Source of the DNA: WRDF01 sp031552235
GTDB taxonomy: Bacteria > Bacteroidota > Bacteroidia > Bacteroidales > Rikenellaceae
NCBI GenBank assembly: GCA_031552235.1
Contig: JAVBMR010000007.1
Span: 1-64,000, forward strand
DNA: 64,000 bases
Direction of reading: 5' to 3'
Position numbers and translations under genes: made by a program. Below are positions 9,801 to 19,799 of this stretch, piece by piece; within the stretch, counting starts at the first letter, position 1, and every line of letters begins with the position of its first letter. The notes under the pieces are model-generated. The model worked only from the letters and a program-made list of their open reading frames with translations, was not told the origin of the DNA and searched no databases.

Positions 9801-10474
9801 ATTACGACACCGAGGTCGAAACGCTGAATTTCAACAGCTATGCCAGCCCTGATGGAAAGTCTGTGACCGTCGTGACCGATCTCGCGGCGACCATAAAGAA
9901 CGACAGGAACGTGCGGGTGCCATTCACCGTTAAGTATGTGATATACGCCAACGGGGCTGTGGATGTGGACGCCTCTTTCACGCTGCCCTCGAACGCCGAT
10001 ATCGTACACCGCCTAGGCATGCAAATGGCACTTACGTCAGGGTATGAGAACGTCGAGTATTATGGCCGCGGCCCGCAGGAGAACTACAGCGACAGGAAGG
10101 ACGCTGCTTTCATCGGAAGGTATGTTACCACTGTAAAAGGCATGGAGGCGGAGCATTACGTTCGCTCGCAGAGCATGGGTAATAGGGAGGAAGTTAGGTG
10201 GGTGACGCTCACCGACGCCAACGGCAAAGGACTGAAAGTTACATCCAGGGATGCGCTTAATTTCTCGGCGCTCCACTTCACGGACAACGATTTATGGCAG
10301 GCCGCACACGATTATAAGTTGGACGAGATACGCAAACCGGAGATATATTTCAGCCTCGATGCTGTCCAGCAGGGGCTTGGCAACGCGAGCTGTGGCCCGC
10401 GTCCGTTGCCGGAGTACATGATCCCGGTAAATACCCCTGTCAGGTACTCTTTCCGAATGGAGCCGATAAAATAA
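6899..10474 (+). CDS. GH2 beta-galactosidase with N-terminal ricin-type lectin domain
   Basis: The 1191-residue secreted protein (signal peptide about 1-23, ending ISAQ) begins with a beta-trefoil carbohydrate-binding domain (about 25-160) carrying the three QxW repeats QVW, QHW and QLW. A LacZ-like GH2 enzyme follows: sugar-binding, Ig-like and TIM-barrel domains, with acid/base E639 in SLGNEGG and nucleophile E700 in LCEYVHAMGN. The C-terminal small-chain domain contains GRGPQENYSDR. It probably removes beta-galactose from the glycan treated by the upstream enzymes. It lies 84 bp after GH78, likely in the same transcript, and ends at a strong terminator. Confidence 0.9.
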   Translation: MRCFKTLFLLPCLLLSMAGISAQDLDLNVLYKIKTPSGLVIDNGASTNDNAGIFLAKESAGSKGQVWRLKKAEGDYYLITNPYGEKSLDNANIHSGTGNAILQWGESLSNQNQHWKIVITGTGEAQITQRITGMTLAYSGDDAAGSAIYQIPNSSQLWRFVPTSLSASEDYTVRGDTEWEDERVFGVNKEQGHATYVPFPDTKTLKADPYFNSPWLKPASPMYMSLNGAWKFNWVKQPSEKPVDFYKPEYNVNSWKEIKVPSNWEMLGYGTPIYTNITYPFKNTPPLIQPQKGYTNEFEPNPVGSYRREFTIPVGWDGKEVILHFDGVYSGIYVWINGQKVGYSEGANNDAEFNITKYIRKGKNMIAAEVYRWTDASYIEDQDMFRLSGIHRDVYVYAVPKIHVRDFHVESEFAGDDFSSGVFKLKAVVKNADTKSGKYALKVTLLDPKGAEVLALSQPVDAAAQSEVDYYLKARVETPALWSAETPNLYTVILSLQDAKGNETEALSSKFGFRKVEIKNSRVYINGQQVFFKGANRHDIHPRFGKAIPVESMIEDILLMKRHNLNTVRTSHYPNDQKMYALYDYYGLYIMDEADCENHGNHSISDKPSWQPAYVDRIERVIQRDKNHPSVIFWSLGNEGGAGRNFDAMYKRAKELDPTRPVHYEGKNSIADIESNMYASVPDMTRRDFRPSEKPYFLCEYVHAMGNAVGNLREYWDFIENGSQRAIGGCVWDWVDQGINKVGEPDNRYYYGGDFGDKPNDRDFVCNGLTTPDRRVTAKLLEVKKIYQYIEMSPVALLNGRIGILNKYDFTNLSAFEIKWEVVEDGRPVNSGTMAAPDVAPDGKAVIVIPFDTKMDGGKEYFLNVYFALKESCVWAEKGHVVASEQFALSGRPSVAPVQTDGVATLKTTEAGNMLTVSGEGFSIVFDKTASSMSSMKYAGREMLHDKSGLRFNWYRSVSNDKYTDQKYYDTEVETLNFNSYASPDGKSVTVVTDLAATIKNDRNVRVPFTVKYVIYANGAVDVDASFTLPSNADIVHRLGMQMALTSGYENVEYYGRGPQENYSDRKDAAFIGRYVTTVKGMEAEHYVRSQSMGNREEVRWVTLTDANGKGLKVTSRDALNFSALHFTDNDLWQAAHDYKLDEIRKPEIYFSLDAVQQGLGNASCGPRPLPEYMIPVNTPVRYSFRMEPIK

Positions 10475-10502
10475 ACGGGGCTTTCCGCTATATGGTGCGA
10501 TC

Positions 10503-10532
10503 AAAAAGCCGGAAGATTTCTTCCGGCTTTTT
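10503..10532. terminator. Bidirectional terminator
   Basis: AAAAAGCCGGAAG pairs with CTTCCGGCTTTTT around a short loop, with T-runs on both strands. It lies between the convergent GH2 gene and the small hypothetical gene. Confidence 0.85.
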
Positions 10533-10576
10533 GGTTTTTTAGTATTGTCCGGCCTTATGCGTAGCCGTCGGGAGTG

Positions 10577-10966
10577 TTACTTTTTGGTTCTCATGGCCCT
10601 GACTTTTTTTAGCAATGCCGTAACGGAGCCGGTATGGAGTTTGAGGGAATATTTCTTCACGAAATCTACGAGCAATGAAGTGTCAAGCTCGACATAAGCC
10701 GTCATAAATGGAAATGCTGGAAGAGGCAACCCTATGGTGATGAAATCCGGAAGATCGGCCAGCCTTGAAACAAAAGCGAAAGAGTTATCTTCACGAGGGC
10801 GGATATTTTCAAGCATCGACTCCAATGGGAAATCCCTTGTCAAGTGTTCCTCAAGGTCATCGGGATTGTCATATTCAACGAAAGCATCGCCCAAGGCGCG
10901 GGCTTCCAAATAAAGTTCCCGCAATGTCGCGGCATCGAGGAGCGCCAGATCGTAGAAAATTTCCAT
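10577..10966 (-). CDS. Hypothetical protein, 129 residues
   Basis: I do not recognise this protein. It is acidic in its N-terminal half (YDNPDDLEEHLTRDF) and basic at the end (KKVRAMRTKK). It has no signal peptide, membrane segment or obvious motif, so it is probably cytoplasmic. It stands alone between the GH2 terminator and a hairpin-rich gap, with no operon partner. The bases look more AT-rich than in neighbouring genes, which could mean recent acquisition. An ATG start and a bidirectional terminator after the stop support a real gene. Confidence 0.55.
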   Translation of the reverse strand: MEIFYDLALLDAATLRELYLEARALGDAFVEYDNPDDLEEHLTRDFPLESMLENIRPREDNSFAFVSRLADLPDFITIGLPLPAFPFMTAYVELDTSLLVDFVKKYSLKLHTGSVTALLKKVRAMRTKK

Positions 10967-11362
10967 TTAGCTGTGTATTCTAATTCTCAAATATAGGTAT
11001 TATCCCTGAATGGTATATGACTCCCAAACGAGATGCTCTGAATTACGCTTTAGCAGTTATAATTCCGATTATAACTGCTTTTCTTGCTCTTTCTAACCCA
11101 TAAATACGCTTAACAATCTCGTTTAAGATGACTTGTAAATACTTGTCTTTCATACGCGATCTTGCGCGCACCTAAAAATCCGCGTATAAGGTGATTTGAA
11201 ATTACCTTATCATGGGGGTGGTTTCAACCCAACCCGTCTAATACGATTCAGGGCCGGTTTTGAAATAAAAAAATTTTCTGAATGGGAGGGGGCAACATTC
11301 CGGCCGGATCGATTAACCCCCGGGGGGCTTGGCGAGGCCTTATCCCCTTTCTTTTCGCAGCA
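10967..11362. other. Gene-free region rich in hairpins
   Basis: No plausible gene. It holds a perfect inverted repeat (11052-11079), a second hairpin AAGGTGAT/ATTACCTT near 11190-11210, and a CCCCCGGGGGG palindrome near 11316. A structured RNA is possible, but I recognise no known family. Confidence 0.4.
11052..11079. repeat. Perfect 12-bp inverted repeat with 4-nt loop
   Basis: AGCAGTTATAAT (11052-11063), loop TCCG, then ATTATAACTGCT (11068-11079). A CTTTTCTTGC stretch follows on the plus strand. It lies upstream of the minus-strand hypothetical gene, where no plus-strand gene ends, so it could be an operator, a terminator of an unseen transcript or a leftover repeat. Confidence 0.6.
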
Positions 11363-11396
11363 TAAAAAAACACACCAACGAAGGTCGCTGATGTGT
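11363..11396 (-). terminator. Intrinsic terminator of tRNA-Ser
   Basis: On the minus strand an 8-bp stem (ACACATCA with TGGTGTGT, one G-U pair) is followed by TTTTTTT. It lies about 50 nt past the 3' end of tRNA-Ser. Confidence 0.7.
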
Positions 11397-11444
11397 AATT
11401 TTCGTGTGTAAATCACATAACTTATTGATTTTCAACACTAAGTG

Positions 11445-11529
11445 CGGAGAGAGAGGGATTCGAACCCCCGGACCTTTGACAGTCAACGGTTTTCAAGACC
11501 GCCGCAATCGACCACTCTGCCATCTCTCC
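11445..11529 (-). tRNA. tRNA-Ser (anticodon TGA)
   Basis: A class II tRNA of 85 nt on the minus strand. Acceptor GGAGAGA pairs with TCTCTCC, discriminator G. The anticodon loop is CTTGAAA (TGA), with a long variable arm and the T-arm GGTTCGAATCC. It has its own promoter and terminator. Confidence 0.95.
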
Positions 11530-11534
11530 GGGTG

Positions 11535-11566
11535 CAAAAGTATAACAACCATTCTTTTTATCCAAA
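11535..11566 (-). promoter_or_regulatory. Promoter of tRNA-Ser
   Basis: Minus-strand -7 box TACTTTTG (11535-11542) and -33 TTTG (11563-11566), spacer 20 nt, directly upstream of the tRNA. Confidence 0.8.
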
Positions 11567-11717
11567 CATTAAGATGAAATATCATGAAAAAAGATAAGAA
11601 ACGATAGATAGGCATAAAACTCAACCCATGGTGCGCGTATGCTGCAAAATGCTGCACGATATTTGCAAATTCGATAAAAACTTGTTGATTAATAAATATA
11701 TAGATATATTTGTAAAA

Positions 11718-11812
11718 TACAGGATGCGGTTCGTGTGCCTCCCGGCACACGGATAGAGAGGTTGTTGTGACGAAATAATGCCGTGTCATGGAAATGACCA
11801 CCTTTCACTATA
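11718..11812 (+). repeat. Hairpin module with conserved ends, copy 1 (upstream of HU)
   Basis: It begins TACAGGATGCGG and ends ACCTTTCACTATA; the ends are partly inverted (TAYAG-N5-GGT). The interior has the hairpin CGTGTGCC-tccc-GGCACACG (11732-11751). A TATATTTG box lies 8 nt before AGGATGCG, and another overlaps the right end and serves as the HU promoter. Related modules lie at 21927 and 61496. Confidence 0.55.
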
Positions 11813-11816
11813 TTTG
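11809..11816 (+). promoter_or_regulatory. -7 promoter box of the HU gene
   Basis: TATATTTG, 26 nt upstream of the HU start codon. No TTTG at the expected -33 spacing. An earlier TATATTTG at 11705-11712 could be a second promoter. Confidence 0.65.
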
Positions 11817-11842
11817 CATTGACCTTAAACCTTCATCATACC

Positions 11843-12115
11843 ATGAACAAAACTCAGTTGATCGAGTCTGTCGCCCAGGAGGCGAAACTCACAAAAGGAG
11901 AAGCCAAGCGCGCGCTGGACGCATTCATTAAAATCGTGGGGGATGCCTTGGGCAATAACGATAAGGTTGCCGTAGCGGGATTCGGCACATTCTCGATCTC
12001 GAAAAGGCCGGCAACGATCGGGCGGAATTTCAAAACGGGGGCGCCGGTCAGGATCGCCGCGAAGAATGTCGTTAAATTCAAGCCCGGCCTGGAACTTTCC
12101 GCCAAAGTGGATTAA
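11843..12115 (+). CDS. hup: HU-family DNA-binding protein
   Basis: This 90-residue histone-like protein binds and bends DNA as a dimer in the nucleoid. The full fold is present: an N-terminal helical dimerisation part (MNKTQLIESVAQEAKLTKGE), the GFGTFSISKRPA turn, and the DNA-contacting beta-arm GRNFKTGAPVRIAAKNVVKFKPG. The ATG at 11843 gives the canonical N-terminus; a TTG 24 nt upstream is too close to the promoter. The metallophosphoesterase gene follows after 24 bp and may share the transcript. Confidence 0.93.
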   Translation: MNKTQLIESVAQEAKLTKGEAKRALDAFIKIVGDALGNNDKVAVAGFGTFSISKRPATIGRNFKTGAPVRIAAKNVVKFKPGLELSAKVD

Positions 12116-12139
12116 ATCCGTAAACGTAAAGGCAGATTA

Positions 12140-12640
12140 GTGAAGAGGATAGGTGTAATATCTGATACGCATAATTATTTTGACGACGTCCTTAGAGAAT
12201 TCCTTTCGGGCGTCGATGAAGTGTGGCATGCCGGCGATTTCGGATCGATCGAGGTTGCCGATGAGATTGCACGCTTCAAGCCCCTCAAAGGTGTCTATGG
12301 TAATATCGACGGTGGGGTTGCGAGGATCGCATATCCCGAGGTAAACGTGTGGGACTGCGAGGAATTGACCGTGGCGATGACCCATATCGGCGGATACCCC
12401 GGCCGCTACCAACCCAAGGCGTATGCCATGATCAAGCAGGCTCGCCCCGGTATCTTTGTCGCCGGGCATTCCCATATCCTGAAAATACAGTACGACAAAT
12501 CCAACGGTCTTCTTTTCATAAATCCCGGGGCGGCCGGTATCTCCGGCTTCCATAAGGTGCGCACGGCAGTGCGTTTCGAGATAGACGGACGGGATATCCG
12601 CAATATGGAGATCGGCGAATGGCCTAAAACCGCCAGATAA
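12140..12640 (+). CDS. YfcE/MJ0936-type metallophosphoesterase
   Basis: The 166-residue protein is a compact calcineurin-like phosphodiesterase. Metal-binding blocks occur in order: GVISDTH (D8, H10), HAGDFGS, YGNIDG, THIGG and GHSH. Members hydrolyse phosphodiesters in vitro; the natural substrate here is unknown. There is no signal peptide, so it is cytoplasmic. Translation starts at GTG, 24 bp after the HU stop; no ATG gives the conserved start MKRIGVISDTH. Confidence 0.88.
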   Translation: MKRIGVISDTHNYFDDVLREFLSGVDEVWHAGDFGSIEVADEIARFKPLKGVYGNIDGGVARIAYPEVNVWDCEELTVAMTHIGGYPGRYQPKAYAMIKQARPGIFVAGHSHILKIQYDKSNGLLFINPGAAGISGFHKVRTAVRFEIDGRDIRNMEIGEWPKTAR

Positions 12641-12764
12641 TTCCAATCTTTATAACAATAAATCGTTTGCCCGGGCATTCTGGGGGCGTGGCGTCTGTGC
12701 CCCGTGTACTATCGGCATTCCCTTTTTCGTTATTACTGTGTTGCTGTCCAGGAATACAGTAAAA

Positions 12765-12773
12765 CAAGGAGGG
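12765..12773 (+). promoter_or_regulatory. Strong Shine-Dalgarno sequence before clpC
   Basis: AAGGAGGG at 12766-12773 lies 4 nt before the ATG. Such a near-perfect anti-16S match is rare in Bacteroidota and no other gene in this window has one as good. Confidence 0.6.
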
Positions 12774-12777
12774 AATA

Positions 12778-15318
<2,541 letters not shown>

Positions 15319-15421
15319 TGCTTGCCGGCACAGGGAAAGGACAAACAAGGTCAGCTCGCCCCAGGATGTTCCGAAGCAATGTTAGCCTCACCGCTCTGCC
15401 CGCAAAAGCGGGAACCGCTGT

Positions 15422-15461
15422 CCGGCCCTCCATTTCGGGAGGGCCGGATATTTTTATTGTT
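15422..15461 (+). terminator. Terminator after clpC
   Basis: A 10-bp perfect GC stem, CCGGCCCTCC (15422-15431) with GGAGGGCCGG (15438-15447), followed by ATATTTTTATTGTTTTTT. Confidence 0.85.
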
Positions 15462-15579
15462 TTTTCATCGCCGCCCTCCACCCCTTCAGAGCGGCGATGC
15501 GGGTTGCAACGCAACCCGGGAAGAGGAATTTACTCCTTTCGTCAAACCCATGCATTCAAAGTGCATGGTGGTTTATTTT

Positions 15580-15742
15580 CGGAATTATCTCTTTTAGTCG
15601 TGTTTTTATTTTTCGGATTGCAAAGCAAGCCGTTAGCCCGCAATCGACGTTGCGAGCGTCGGTTCAGGCACTCCCCCAGGGGGGGCAGGGGAGCCTGACG
15701 GCCTTCGAGGAAGGTGGAACAAGGTTTAAAGGGATGGTTCCG
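15580..15742. repeat. MITE-like element, copy D (no target duplication seen)
   Basis: Left end CGGAATTATCTCTTTTAG (15580-15597); right end TTTAAAGGGATGGTTCCG (15725-15742), its imperfect inverse. The interior has the shared CGGATTGC-aaa-GCAAGCCG hairpin and GTTAGCCCGCA. Flanking bases do not match, so it may be older or rearranged. The rest of 15462-15820 is gene-free. Confidence 0.55.
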
Positions 15743-15820
15743 TAAAAAAACATCAGGCCAAAATTAAAGGCAGGGGTATTTTGCGGCCAGGCATTATTTT
15801 TAATGCGGCCAGGTTTTTCG

Positions 15821-15828
15821 TACCTTTG
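15821..15828 (+). promoter_or_regulatory. -7 promoter box of the MATE gene
   Basis: TACCTTTG, 19-22 nt upstream of the tandem ATGs at 15848/15851. It rules out the longer upstream start at 15803, which would precede the transcript. Confidence 0.65.
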
Positions 15829-15847
15829 CGTTCCATTGGCAATATTA

Positions 15848-17215
15848 ATGATGTACAGTTTCGCGAAATACAGGGAACAATATGCAATGAACCTGCGCCT
15901 GGCGGTTCCGGTCGTGCTTTCGCACACAGGGCAGATCGTGGTGCAGCTTGTCGACAACGCCATGGTGGGCCAGTTGGGGCGTGCCGCGCTGGCCGGGGTC
16001 GGGTTTGCCGGGGCGGTGTTCTGGGCCGTCTTCTGCCTCGTGATGGGCATAACGTTCGGGTTGACGCCGCTTGTGGGCGAGATGTATGCCAAAGGGCAGC
16101 ATAAGTTGACCGCATCGTATTTCCAGAACTCGATCCTGCTTTATTTGCTGCTCGGACTGGTATTTTTCGCAGTCCAGTATTCGGCGGCCTACCTGATGCC
16201 ATACCTCGGCCAGCAGCAGGAAGTGGTGGAGCAGGCCGTACCGTATTACAAATACCTTGCGTGGTCGGTCATCCCGTTCATGATCTATGCGCCTTTCAAG
16301 CAGTTCCTCGAAGGGGTCGGAAACACGACCATAGCGATGGTTACCGTGCTGACGGCCAATATTATAAACATATTCCTCAACTGGCTGCTGATATGGGGCA
16401 ACTGGGGCTTCCCGGAGATGGGCGCGGCAGGGGCGGGCCTTGCGACGCTCATCTCGCGATGCCTCACGCCGCTGATGATAATCGGCTATTTCGCCGCCAA
16501 ATGGAGATACGCCCGATATTTCAAATTTTTCTCGTGGGATTGCTTCAGTTTCAGGCGGATGGCCGCCCTGCTGAAAGTAGGCGTGCCGATAGGCTCGCAG
16601 ATGATGCTCGAAAACGGCGCTTTCGTAGTCACTACATTCATGATGGGCTGGATAGGGACGGCGGCGCTGGCGGCCAACCAGATAGCCATAAACTTCGCCA
16701 ATTTCGCGTTCATGGTAATAGTCGGCATCGGGGCCTCGACCACCATCCGTGTCAGCCACGAGTACGGCCGCAAGGATTTCGGCAGCCTGCGGATGGCCAC
16801 CCGGGCGGCGTACCACCTGGGCATCGCATGGAACATGTTCACGGCGCTGGTGTTCATCGCCCTGCGCAACTATATACCCCTGATATTCACGGACGACCCC
16901 GAAGTCATCTCGATAACCTCCATGCTGATGGTAATGGTGGCGGCATTCCAGATCTCCGACGGCATACAGGCCATTACGATAGGCGCGCTGAGGGGCATAC
17001 AGGATGTGAAGATACTTATCTGGATATCGCTTCTGGCGTATATCGTGATCAATATCCCGACAGGCTACCTTCTCGCGTTCGGTTCCGGATGGGGGCCTGC
17101 GGGGCTTTGGGGAGGCTTTTGCGTGGGGATCACGGCCGCGGCATTCATGCTCGGATTCCAGCTCAGGAAACAGCTGCGCTCGCTGCGGAGAGCGTTCGCC
17201 GCGATGGGAGACTAG
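15848..17215 (+). CDS. MATE-family efflux transporter
   Basis: The protein of about 455 residues has some twelve membrane helices in two similar halves, typical of MATE antiporters that export drugs or metabolites against Na+ or H+. Visible family features are VPVVLSHTGQIVVQLVDNAMVG in the first helix region and GASTTIRVSHEYGR near the start of the second half. The start was placed at 15848 (or 15851) because the -7 box lies at 15821-15828. It is monocistronic and ends at a terminator. Its substrate cannot be inferred. Confidence 0.9.
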   Translation: MMYSFAKYREQYAMNLRLAVPVVLSHTGQIVVQLVDNAMVGQLGRAALAGVGFAGAVFWAVFCLVMGITFGLTPLVGEMYAKGQHKLTASYFQNSILLYLLLGLVFFAVQYSAAYLMPYLGQQQEVVEQAVPYYKYLAWSVIPFMIYAPFKQFLEGVGNTTIAMVTVLTANIINIFLNWLLIWGNWGFPEMGAAGAGLATLISRCLTPLMIIGYFAAKWRYARYFKFFSWDCFSFRRMAALLKVGVPIGSQMMLENGAFVVTTFMMGWIGTAALAANQIAINFANFAFMVIVGIGASTTIRVSHEYGRKDFGSLRMATRAAYHLGIAWNMFTALVFIALRNYIPLIFTDDPEVISITSMLMVMVAAFQISDGIQAITIGALRGIQDVKILIWISLLAYIVINIPTGYLLAFGSGWGPAGLWGGFCVGITAAAFMLGFQLRKQLRSLRRAFAAMGD

Positions 17216-17222
17216 AATAATG

Positions 17223-17247
17223 GCCGCGCAACACGCGGCTTTTTTAT
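17223..17247 (+). terminator. Terminator after the MATE gene
   Basis: GCCGCG-caaca-CGCGGC followed by TTTTTTATTT. Confidence 0.8.
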
Positions 17248-17253
17248 TTGCTT

Positions 17254-17586
17254 CAACATTATTCTTTTCGAATGGGTCTTATTTCCGGCCTGCAGCCAGC
17301 GGAGGACGTATTTAGCCGCAGGCAAAATATCAGCCCTCCGCCGGGGGTGGCTGCGGGCCGACGGCTTGCTTTGCAAGCCGGAACTACAACAATAGCCCAG
17401 CCGGGGAATTCTTGCGGATAAGTATTCTTTTTAATGCCAGATCGCTCTGCAGAGGGGTGGTTTAATGCTTATCAGCAAAATACACCTGCCGTGCCGTTTG
17501 CCGTCGGCCGAGGGCGGTCGCTTCCGCAACGTTTTTTGATGCCATGTAGTTTGCCGCAAGGTTATTCTTTACTTGCTACTTTTTAT
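17254..17586. repeat. Gene-free region with repeat-element remnants
   Basis: CAACATTATTCTTTTCG at 17254-17270 resembles one element end. The interior has GGCTGCGGGCCGACGGCTTGC-ttt-GCAAGCCG, found inside other copies in the opposite orientation. No clean right end or target duplication was found. AGAGGGGTGGTTTAATGCTTATC near 17450 resembles bases near 760. No gene. Confidence 0.45.
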
Positions 17587-17594
17587 TATCTTTG
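17587..17594 (+). promoter_or_regulatory. -7 promoter box of the ricT-gldH-trmB operon
   Basis: TATCTTTG, 37 nt upstream of the ricT-like start codon. Confidence 0.65.
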
Positions 17595-17631
17595 CAAGAT
17601 AGTATCATTTTCTCTGAAATAGCACTAATCG

Positions 17632-19332
17632 ATGGATTGCAAAAATAAGGACGGCGGAAGCTGTAATTTAGATATGGGGCGCGGATGCCGGTTCTGCGGC
17701 TGCGGCGAGGAAACCACCACTTCGGTATGCGAAGGGTGCTTCAAACTCCACGTTACCGACTGGTTGGAAGGCATGCCCGAGATGTTCCCGGACGATATTT
17801 TCGAAGTACGCTTCAAGAATACCCGCCGGGGTTATTACCGGAACGTGAACAACCTGCCGCTCGAAAAGGGCGATGTGGTGGCTGTCGAATCGTCACCCGG
17901 ACACGATGTGGGTATAATCTCGCTCATGGGCGACATGGTCGGCCGCCAGATGCGCCGCGTGGGTTTCTCGCCCCTGAACGGCGAGTTCAAAAAAATATAC
18001 CGCAAGGCCAAGCCCTACGATATCGAGAAGTGGCAGGAAGCCATAGCCCTCGAACACAACACCATGATACGCTCGCGCCAGATAGCCGCCGACATGGGGC
18101 TTAACATGAAGATCGGCGATGTGGAGTACCAGGGCGACAAACTGAAAGCCATTTTTTATTACATAGCCGACGAGCGCGTCGATTTCCGCGAGCTTATCAA
18201 GGTTTTCGCCGAGCAGTTCCGCATACGCGTCGAGATGAAACAGATCGGTGCGAGGCAGGAAGCGGGCAGGATCGGCGGACTCGGGGCATGCGGCCGCGAA
18301 CTGTGCTGTGCGTCGTGGATATCGAGCTTCTCGTCCGTCACTACGGACGCTGCCCGTAAGCAGGAAATTTCGCTGAACCCGCAAAAACTTGCAGGCCAGT
18401 GCAGCAAACTGAAATGCTGCCTTGTATACGAACTGGACGACTATCTCGACGCCCGCAAGGAATTCCCGAGGATCAACCAACCGCTCCAGGCCCTCGACGG
18501 CGAATATTACCTCGTCAAGACCGACATCCTCGGACGCAAGATGAGCTTCAGTACCAGCCCGACGGCTATCGTGGGGATGGTTACACTGCCGCTGGAACGC
18601 GTCAGGGAGGTGTTGGCGGCCAACAAGCGCGGCGTTAAGGTGGATAAACTTGAGAACGAATCTGCCGTAGCGGCGAAAGTGCAGGAACCGGGCTTTATGA
18701 ACGTGATAGGAGAGGACAGCCTCACCCGTTTCGATAAGGAGAAAGGCGAACGCCGCGACCGCGACCGAGGCCGCAGAGGCGGCAAAGATGGGCGCGACGG
18801 CGGCGCTAACGGCGAGCATGGAAAAGGCCGCGAAGGAGGCCCTCGCGAAGGCGGCGACAGGCAGCAGGGACGCGACAATAACGGCGGCCGCGGCGGGGCG
18901 CCGAGGGGCGACAGGCCGCGCAATGGAGGCAACGGAGAGCATAATAAAGCCCGTGAAAACAACGGCGCCGAGCGGAACGGCCCGGCGGCTAACAATAACC
19001 GTGGCCAGCAGCGTCCTGAAAACGCAGATGGCAGGCCGGGCGGCAATCCTAATAACGGAGGCCAAAGCGGCAACCAAAGCGGCCGAGCCGAAAACAACAA
19101 CTCCGGCGGCAATCAAGGCGGCGGCAGGCCCGAAGGCCGCGAAGGCAATGGCGGCAACGGCAATGGTGCGAACCGCAACCGTAACCGCAACAGGAACAAC
19201 CGCAACCGCGGCCCGCGCCCGGAAGGCGGCGGCAACCAGGGGAACCAAAACGGCAACGGCGGCAGGCCCGAAGGCGGCAATGCCGGAGGCCAGGGTAAAC
19301 CAGGCGGCAAGCCGGAAGGAAACAAGGAATAA
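17632..19332 (+). CDS. ricT: PSP1-domain protein (RicT homologue) with long Gly/Asn/Arg-rich tail
   Basis: The 566-residue protein has a Cys-rich N-terminus (GCRFCGCGEE, CEGC) and a PSP1 domain (about 55-290) with ARQEAGRIGGLGACGRELCC and CSKLKCCLVYE. In Bacillus the RicT/YaaT homologue joins a complex with RicA and RicF that affects mRNA processing; the role in Bacteroidota is unknown. From about residue 360 it becomes a low-complexity tail of roughly 200 residues rich in Gly, Asn, Arg and Gln, resembling RGG-type RNA-binding segments. It heads an operon with gldH (8-bp gap) and trmB. Confidence 0.85.
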   Translation: MDCKNKDGGSCNLDMGRGCRFCGCGEETTTSVCEGCFKLHVTDWLEGMPEMFPDDIFEVRFKNTRRGYYRNVNNLPLEKGDVVAVESSPGHDVGIISLMGDMVGRQMRRVGFSPLNGEFKKIYRKAKPYDIEKWQEAIALEHNTMIRSRQIAADMGLNMKIGDVEYQGDKLKAIFYYIADERVDFRELIKVFAEQFRIRVEMKQIGARQEAGRIGGLGACGRELCCASWISSFSSVTTDAARKQEISLNPQKLAGQCSKLKCCLVYELDDYLDARKEFPRINQPLQALDGEYYLVKTDILGRKMSFSTSPTAIVGMVTLPLERVREVLAANKRGVKVDKLENESAVAAKVQEPGFMNVIGEDSLTRFDKEKGERRDRDRGRRGGKDGRDGGANGEHGKGREGGPREGGDRQQGRDNNGGRGGAPRGDRPRNGGNGEHNKARENNGAERNGPAANNNRGQQRPENADGRPGGNPNNGGQSGNQSGRAENNNSGGNQGGGRPEGREGNGGNGNGANRNRNRNRNNRNRGPRPEGGGNQGNQNGNGGRPEGGNAGGQGKPGGKPEGNKE

Positions 19333-19340
19333 CCGGCGCC

Positions 19341-19799
19341 ATGTTCCGTAGAGGCTTGTTAAGGATAGCGTGCTTGATGGCGGCGGTGATGTTCGCGCGT
19401 TGCGGCGGCCCGAATACGGAAAAAATGGCCGACGTCGACCCTGTTTTATGGGAGGCAGGCACTCCGGTAAGGATGGAGGTCGCCAGCCACGATACGGTAG
19501 GGTTTTACAGGCTCTATATCCCGCTGATGTTCAACGAAAATTTCGATCGCGCGCCTGTCGGTTTCACGCTGGCGGTTACCGCTCCCGACGGCACCCGCAT
19601 GACGGAAGAGATCGCGATCAGGGCATTTCAGAACGCCTGCAAACATGGCGGCCTTTACCAAATGAGCCACCCGTACAGGGACAGCGTGAGGCTCGGCCGC
19701 GATGGCGCTTACGTCTTCGAGATATCGCCGCTGCGCGATATTGCCGGGTTCAAATCGATAGGAATAGACATAGTTAAGATTATAAATGGGCAAGAATAA
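19341..19799 (+). CDS. gldH: GldH-like lipoprotein
   Basis: The 152-residue protein has a lipoprotein signal ending MFARCGG and no other membrane segment. Size, the repeated beta-strand pattern, and position directly after a PSP1 gene match the GldH family. GldH was named from gliding-motility mutants of Flavobacterium, but homologues occur in non-gliding gut Bacteroidota, where the role is unknown; no other gld genes are here. The last 14 bases overlap trmB, so the two are translationally linked. The family call rests more on context than on a diagnostic motif. Confidence 0.65.
   Translation: MFRRGLLRIACLMAAVMFARCGGPNTEKMADVDPVLWEAGTPVRMEVASHDTVGFYRLYIPLMFNENFDRAPVGFTLAVTAPDGTRMTEEIAIRAFQNACKHGGLYQMSHPYRDSVRLGRDGAYVFEISPLRDIAGFKSIGIDIVKIINGQE

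Noticed and set aside
17893..19248. 451-codon antisense frame with hydrophobic Ala/Val repeats
   Set aside because: It mirrors the Gly/Asn/Arg-rich tail of the RicT homologue; repetitive codons keep the antisense frame open.
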